From contig NC_133294.1 of assembly GCF_005239225.2 (NCBI RefSeq), positions 16,133,631-16,197,630 of the forward strand: a stretch of DNA of 64,000 nucleotides, written 5' to 3'. Below, one piece after another: positions 57,692-64,000 of the stretch. Under the pieces are notes generated by a model that searched no databases, was not told the origin of the DNA, and was given only the letters and a program-made list of their open reading frames with translations. The position numbers and the translations under genes were made by a program. Origin of the DNA: Populus alba (taxonomy: Eukaryota; Streptophyta; Magnoliopsida; Malpighiales; Salicaceae). The first letter of the stretch is position 1. Each line of letters begins with the position of its first letter.

Positions 57692-59970
57692 TGGTCATGA
57701 AATAGATAAATAAATAATATAAGGTTAATTATTCTTGGAAATCCATGCATTTTCTTCTCTTTTCTTGCCTTTGACTAGGGGATAGAGATTTTTTTTTTAT
57801 AAATCTAGGTTATTTAGGTTAATTTGTGTATATGGTGATTAATTCCATGTAATCTGGAATTAAAAACAATATAAATTTTTAGTAGTTTTAAAAAAATTAT
57901 ATACGTAATTATTGAAAAACAAATTGAAGATCTAAATTTTTTTTAATATTAAGATTTATTTTCTTTTGATTATATTTATGTTAGCTTGTATTTCATTACT
58001 TGATTTGATTTACCATGTATAAATTATTTAATTGGAGAAGCTTAGTAGGTTATATTTCTCTAGATTAGGCAACATTATGATGTACATTGAAAGGGAAAAG
58101 GTACCTATATTTGGAGCACAAATTCATTTAAAAGTCAGTATGAGATAGTGATAAAAATTGTATTTTAATATATGTTTTGTTTAAAAAATACTTTTTATTT
58201 ATTAAAATTTATTTTCACATTAATATATTAAAATAATTCAAAAATATTAAAAATTTTAATCTAAAACAAAAAAAATAAAAAATAACATGGTTGGTTTGAC
58301 CACCAACTCAAACGCGGGAAATTCTATTGGAGATACTATGGAGGCAAAAATTAAAAGCACGTGCTGAAAATGTACAGCATCAAGTACTTTTCTTGTGCAA
58401 ATCTTTGGACTTCTAATAATATTAGAGTTGTCAGAAAAACTAAGTTTTACTATTCACATGTATTTGAAGAGATTATTCGTGTACTAGCTTGATCGAATTA
58501 AGAGTATTTTTATATAAATGAAGCTAACCACTCAATTATTGGGTTACTAGATGCCAATCTGCTCTTAAACTCTTGCTTGCTTGGAAATGTTTCAGACCAA
58601 TTTGGTCAAGTAAGAGTAAACACAGTTTTTAATTGTCAATCAATAACATGGCATCGTTATCTCTGTTTTCAGGAACTTTTATGAGAAATTGCGTAACTAG
58701 ACTTGGTTACTAAGGAGCTTTCTGATAGTTTAACCATGAAAAGCTAGGGCTATTATTTGCATTTGCTACTGCCCTTGCAGCCTTTCATTTGTAGTTTTTG
58801 CTGTCCTTTCCAGTCAATGAATGTGTGTTCTATCCACTTTCGAATTAATGCGCAAACGTTTCTCACATTTGATACCAAGATAACAGGATTATAATGAGCA
58901 TGCCATTAAAAAAACTTACAGAAGGGAAATGCTTTTCCATTTGCAACACTGCTTATACACTGTCACTCTATGCTTTCACCGCTTGTTCACACAAGCTTTT
59001 CCCATCTTGCTTGCGGGTTTTTGTCGTATATTAATCACTTGTTTCATGAGATACATCTTTGGATCTCTTCCTCGATCTTTCATTTTTCCTTGGTTGCAGG
59101 ATTGCTAGCTTTTCACCCTTTGTTGCGTTTAGAGATGTTGTCAGCAAGCTTGAGCAAATCACCTGCAGAGAAAATTGAGCAGACTCTATGCACTTTCATA
59201 ATTGATTTAGATGTTGCCTTCATTGCTCTGTTTAACCTGCCATTGTTGCTTTTTGGACACCGTAACTTACCCACCCTTTTGCTGGGTTGTTGCCGATGAA
59301 TCTTGTGCATACAAATCCAGACTCTTTAGCCTTGCTTTGCCTGCTGGCCACATTAATCGTCTGCTTAACCATAGGTGCAGTACTTTGCTAAAAGGTTATC
59401 TAAGGCATAGCACTTATCTAGTTATCTACTAAACATGTTTTTTTTTTTTTTTAAAATAACAGAGGAAATATAAAAGACATCTCTCTCAATTCTATTGATT
59501 TTATAAAAATACTGTTCTATATAATGTGGTCAGCAGTTAATTCATTATTTCTAGCAAAATTATTATTGAATTACACGTTATTACTATATGACATGCTTTA
59601 CAAAGTATTGAGGCCAATCTTATTTAGTATGTTTAGTAATTCAGTTCACGATGCTTTTGCAAATACATTCTTTAATTGAAAATGTATCAGAACAATTTTT
59701 TTATTTTTTTTTATCAGCACATTAAACATATAAAATAAACACCTAAAAAATAATTAACTTCATACTTTTTAAGACGAAAAATAATTTTAAAAAAACTTTT
59801 AAAAACAAGTTGAACAAACTGTTAAACCACACCCACCCTTAGTTTCCCTTGAAAAGGGAGAGAGCATCACAATGGATTTATAGTTGGACCTAGATCATTA
59901 GGTTTTCAGGTCAAACATTTTTGTTAAATAGATGTTATTTTTTTTTTTTTTTTTGTTAAAAATAAATTAC
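57692..59970. other. Spacer between convergent genes, no PPR exons seen
   Basis: This 2.3 kb should hold the missing 3' exons of the minus-strand PPR gene, but none is readable. It has MITE-like cores at 58150-58280 and 59700-59830. The less AT-rich block 58920-59430 carries open frames on both strands (for example minus 59310-59113) without a recognisable domain; it may be a decayed exon or non-coding transcript. Confidence 0.4.
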
Positions 59971-62900
59971 CTTGGTAATTTGATCTTCATTGTCGCAATT
60001 GCTTATTAAACAACTGTAAGTTGCAGAATCTGGTTTCACATCTGCAAGTTTCATTTGCTCCAGAACCATTAATGCACCACTCATGTTTTTCTGAAGACCA
60101 TTCAGCATAAGAGGAAGACCGTTAAAAAGTATGAGAGGTTAAGAAGAATCACAAAATACAGAGTGTAACTAAGCAGTTTTGTGCATGTTGAATATCATAT
60201 CTGTGGCATCAAGAATATAGGAAATATTGCAGGAACATGTAAGAGCTAAAACATAAAGCTAACTTTACACAATCATAACATTCATGTAATTGCAAGTCAG
60301 GGACCAACAACTACAGGGTAAAGAAGAAACGTGAACTAATAGAGATGTATAAAAGTGCCCATCCCACCAAAGTGAAATCATTACATGAATCCTAATTTTC
60401 CATATAATCAATTTGTGAATGAATGAATTTACTGAAAAAAATGCAGTCCTAAACATATCTAGCTCCTAGCTTCTTCAGGAATCTGTACTAAGGTCATTAC
60501 AACCCATATTGGGACTTGAAGAAATAAAATGGTATAAAAAGAAAGATTTGTTTCCATGGCAGTACCTTGAGCTGTATCACTCTCGGCCTTTAATCTATAT
60601 TTTTGCGTTTGAGTGTTTCCCTTGTCTCAAATCCAGTCACTCAAAAGCACCACATATGATTAACTACCTTGACCTTCCCCAATAGGTAGACCCCCCCCCC
60701 CCCCCCTTCTCGAGTGTTGAACACATTGCCTACTAGCAGTTATCCCATGTACAGGTCAAGACTGCATAAAGTATATTTGCAGAAAATGTAATAGGTACTA
60801 CATAAAAAAACAGCTGCAGAAAATGTCACAAGTTGTCCAATGAGTCAAAAACCAACTTGCAGTAAAAAAATTAAAACACACGAGATGGACCAGGAAGAAT
60901 AACTTGACATGTTAAGTTACCTCTTGAAAATATCCATCCATTATAGCATTATACATGCCAGCTGTCGGTGTCATATTCAATTTCTTCAAATCATTGAGCA
61001 GACCAATTGCACCATCAAACTGCATTGAATAGGAAGAGACCGAGAAAAATAAATAGCCATGGCTTATGAGAATATTATTTTGCAAAAGATAGCATCGGAA
61101 ATGAAAGCAAAAGCAAGTACACAGGACAGTAGAGACACATGGAGAGCAAGCAAGAGAGAGAGCTACTAGCAACTTACATCTTTCATTTTCACACTCAAAC
61201 CTATCATTGTCCTAAATGTCTCATTAGTTGGTGTCAAGTCCAGGTGATAAATCAATGAATAGATTCGCTGAACCTAGACATCATCAAGGTGAGAACAGAT
61301 GAGTACAAAAAAAATCAGTTCAGAAGAACAGACAATAGTAGAATAAAGCTGAAAAGAATTAAAACAGCAAAGATAATTCATGGGATTAATCAATACATGA
61401 AAGCAAAGGGCGTCTTGCTTGTTGAATCAAGAGAACTGAACTGCTGTGAAGAAGTATACTGTTATTTTGTAACTGCATTTGAGGCTATTAAAATACACAT
61501 GTTAGCATAAATGAAACTAATCTAACATAATCAAGCTCAGGCGGGTTAAGATCAGACTTCAAGACACAAGTAGAATCAAGAGATTCAAATTTAATATGTT
61601 TGAATTCTATAATTGACTTGAAACAGAACTATTGTATCCAAAATGACCAATACAACATATATTTAATGCAAAGACATGTAGAGTGAACACCATACCAAAT
61701 TAAAATCAAGGCTAGCCTCACTAGCATTCAACATAGAATGTATTGTGTTTATGGATATGGTGAAACCCTCGTCACACAGTTCGTCTACCATATCAATAGC
61801 ATGATGCACCTGCATTCAGATGAATAGACAATAGACATTGATCAATATATAGGTTATATGGAAACAAACTAGTATTTTAAAAAGTTTGATGTGGCTTCTT
61901 AAGTAGTTAAATCCCTGAACAAGAAGAGAATTCCCATCTTCAACTTTTCAAATGAATTACAACCTGAAGAAGGTAGAACCTTGAATATATGTTTCCCTTT
62001 AAGTAAAAAAGATAAGGTCATACCTTAAGTGAATTGCAACTGTATACAATGAGCCTCTCATATGAAGTTGAAGAAGGACTCATCTCCATTACTCTGTGTA
62101 AGGTTTTGAATTTTGAAACAACATCCTCAACCTACAACAAGAAAAATCACATTCAATGTGTTTGTAAGCCAAATTAAAATCAACCATTTCAAGAATTCTC
62201 ATGCATAAAGACATTGAAATGGGTTTTTCATAGTGCAAACACTTAAAATAACTGAGTTCATATGGATTTGTTAGAGGATTTAAGACATACGGTTATAAAA
62301 CAGTTAATATGGTAATTTTGGCTATTAACATTTCCAATAACTGTCACGGTATTGCAAACGAGAGAAATCAATATCATGCCTTCAGAAAGGAGAAGTGAAA
62401 AGTAATGACAAAAGAGTGATGGTGTGAGGAAAACAACCACTTGCAATCAACAAATTGCACATACTTATAGCAACAGTGAGAATTAACATCAAAATAATTG
62501 ATATGACGTAATCCTGCTAAGGAGCCCTAATATATAGCACCAGTCTGAATGATATAGAGTGTCAATAAATCTTGACATTTACATGCTTGCCCTGACACCA
62601 ATCTGTTTGCATCCCATTCAATGACTACAAATGCCTTCCTATCCATTGAACAGAATGAAATGTCTTCCCATCCATTTAACAGAATGAAAAATTTCATCAA
62701 AAGTGACATTAAAATTAGATTTCACTGAAACTAGATCAATTCCTATTATGTAATGAGCAGACAAAGTCATTTTTTACAAACCTTGCTGTTACCATACGCG
62801 AATTATTTTCATACCCATTGGTTTCCCAATTCTTCATCAATCTAAAAGCAAAGTTGGCTTGTTAACACCACCTCAGTAACCCAAATAGGCAATGAATAAA

Positions 62901-63886
62901 TGAGCATAAAGAAAATAGAAATCTTGAAAGATCAGAATATTGCTAGTATGACTGAATCAATCAGAAGCAACCTACTACTGTAGACTAATTATTAATGCAA
63001 GCAACATTCAATTCTCCCCAGGTTCACTCAGAATGAGTTTGTTTCAAAGAAGCAAACTAGATGTGTTAAGCAGTTGTTCCTCATTGCATAATGGCCTCGA
63101 GGACGTTACCAGCAGCATTCATGAGTAGTTTCTCACCGCTAAATTTGGAATGCTAGTAGCATAACTAAAGATGAGAGTTGAAATATCCTCCGCTCCATAA
63201 TCTGCACTTTATCACAGTACTATATCACAAAGCATACAAGCCAGGAGCTATCAAGAAGAAATGCATGCTTTGTCTTCCATCAAATCTCATACATTCTCAG
63301 TCTCTTTCAAATACCAGAACTACAGCCTCGTTTCAAATTTGCATTTAGAAGGGGGGGAAAAGGTGAAAAAAACTTCTAGAGATCATATACCAGAAGCCTG
63401 CGCATAAAAATATAGGTGCTACAATACGGTTGGTGTAGACAATCCAATTGATTTCATTTCTTAGAAGTGATAGTTTTTCAAAGAAGCTAGAATGAAAAAT
63501 GCAGCTACAATTAGGAAATAATAATTTTAAAAAAGACGTCTTAGAAAAAGATGAAGATACCAAAACTTTTCATTTTGATTTAGGAAAGGAAATCAGTTCC
63601 CAGCTTTCAATAGCAATTCATGGCCTTCAATAAACAATAAGTACAGGAATCTCAATACTAAAAAAACATTGTATAATGAACATACCACAATTTTTTAGCA
63701 CCAAAAGGAACTTCTCTCCATAGGACTCCAATGATAGCCTCCCTAAGGATTTAAAGATACTGACTGCATTGCCCAACGATGAAAGTTTTGTGATATCCAC
63801 AGTCTCTAACAGCTGCAACAGGTAATTCTTCTGGTCACTTTCACAGAGTGCCAGTAAATAATTTTCTGCAACAGGAGGAAGATCTT
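59971..63886 (-). CDS. P-class pentatricopeptide repeat protein, partial, seven exons visible
   Basis: Exons on the minus strand: 63886-63686 (upstream boundary uncertain), 63201-63137, 62131-62024, 61809-61696, 61273-61178, 61019-60921 and 60090-59971, all joining in phase with GT-AG introns. The visible 241 or so residues hold 35-residue PPR helices, e.g. SPSSTSYERLIVYSC, LTPTNETFRTMIGLS, MTPTAGMYNAIMDGY and VKPDSATYSCLISNC, the standard P-class spacing. PPR proteins bind single-stranded RNA in mitochondria or plastids. Most plant PPR genes lack introns, so this split structure marks a small group; the best fit I recall is Arabidopsis At4g21880/At4g04790 (mitochondrial), which are clearly longer. 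The 5' end lies beyond 64000. The exon at 59971 ends in a good GT donor, but no later exon is found, so the gene may be truncated at its 3' end or have a long last intron. Confidence 0.82.
60687..60706. repeat. Poly(C) run in a PPR-gene intron
   Basis: About 18 C in a row; a similar run of 15 C is at 53118-53132 in intron 17 of the BLTP3-like gene. Such runs are prone to sequencing error. Confidence 0.8.
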
Positions 63887-64000
63887 CTTGAAGGTATCAC
63901 TAATGGCCAATGCACAAAAGTTGATTGTGTCATAAAGGGTCACAAAAGAAAATAATTTTCCATTTATATATATATACACACACTAGAAAATAGTTGTAAC
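63887..64000. other. Window edge, intron or exon of the PPR gene
   Basis: On the minus strand this is AT-rich with a (TA)n stretch near 63965-63975 and reads like an intron. No coding sequence recognised. Confidence 0.3.

Noticed and set aside
57334..57750. 138-codon minus-strand frame
   Set aside because: Shadow of the plastid protein gene at 57014; low-complexity Leu/Ser composition.
62527..62709. 60-codon minus-strand frame inside the PPR gene
   Set aside because: It lacks PPR residues and does not splice in phase with the neighbouring exons; it is intronic.
1..64000. CRISPR arrays, operons, prophage or bacterial defence islands
   Set aside because: None is present; the window is nuclear plant DNA.

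Overview
This is a 64 kb piece of a nuclear plant chromosome, almost certainly from Salicaceae (poplar or willow). The evidence is split, intron-rich genes with GT-AG introns, long AT-rich spacers, orthologues of dicot genes (GAUT12/IRX8, a clade IVc bHLH factor, ATG18f/g/h, a DUF1995 plastid protein), and several dispersed repeats that I know from poplar and willow genomes: an AT-rich terminal-inverted-repeat element, a roughly 160-bp 'cataagacc..aactccatagaaagcaaat' tandem repeat, and a SINE tail. The species call is inference; there is no bacterial, phage or organellar block.

Layout. 1-8 kb: a small lineage-specific membrane-anchor gene (+), a decayed PPR fragment, a 220-aa eIF5B-like G-domain gene (+), and a diverged tandem array. 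8-15 kb: an ILR3-type bHLH gene (+, five exons) and a single-exon DUF1995 plastid gene (+), followed by a broken duplicate of its 3' end. 16-20 kb: GAUT12/IRX8 (-, six exons), a xylan/pectin primer synthesis enzyme of secondary walls. 20.5-28.5 kb: a transposon area with an old Copia RT scrap, a complete and apparently very young Ty1/Copia element (21813-27003, 230-bp LTRs identical by eye, 5-bp target duplication), then remains of CC-NBS-LRR resistance genes. 29-35 kb: ATG18h-like autophagy gene (-, seven exons). 35-45.5 kb: gene-free, AT-rich, with a direct duplication, three or more miniature LTR elements (TRIMs), MITE-like copies and a SINE tail. 45.6-54.7 kb: a 20-exon bridge-like lipid-transfer (chorein-N/BLTP3-like) gene (+), whose promoter holds three G-boxes. 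57 kb: a single-exon plastid-targeted coiled-coil protein of unknown function (+). 60-64 kb: a multi-exon PPR gene (-), whose 5' end lies beyond the window and whose 3' exons I cannot find.

The genes do not form an operon or pathway; they are independent loci (iron/stress transcription control, plastid biogenesis, cell-wall synthesis, autophagy, lipid transfer, organelle RNA handling). All exon boundaries given were derived by hand from splice dinucleotides, phase and continuity of the protein, and every reconstructed CDS closes in frame. I found no convincing new multi-gene system. The most notable items are a stand-alone eIF5B-like G domain with lost catalytic residues, a splice-acceptor region triplicated inside an intron with the spare acceptors disabled, a small TRIM family, and a possibly 3'-truncated PPR gene.
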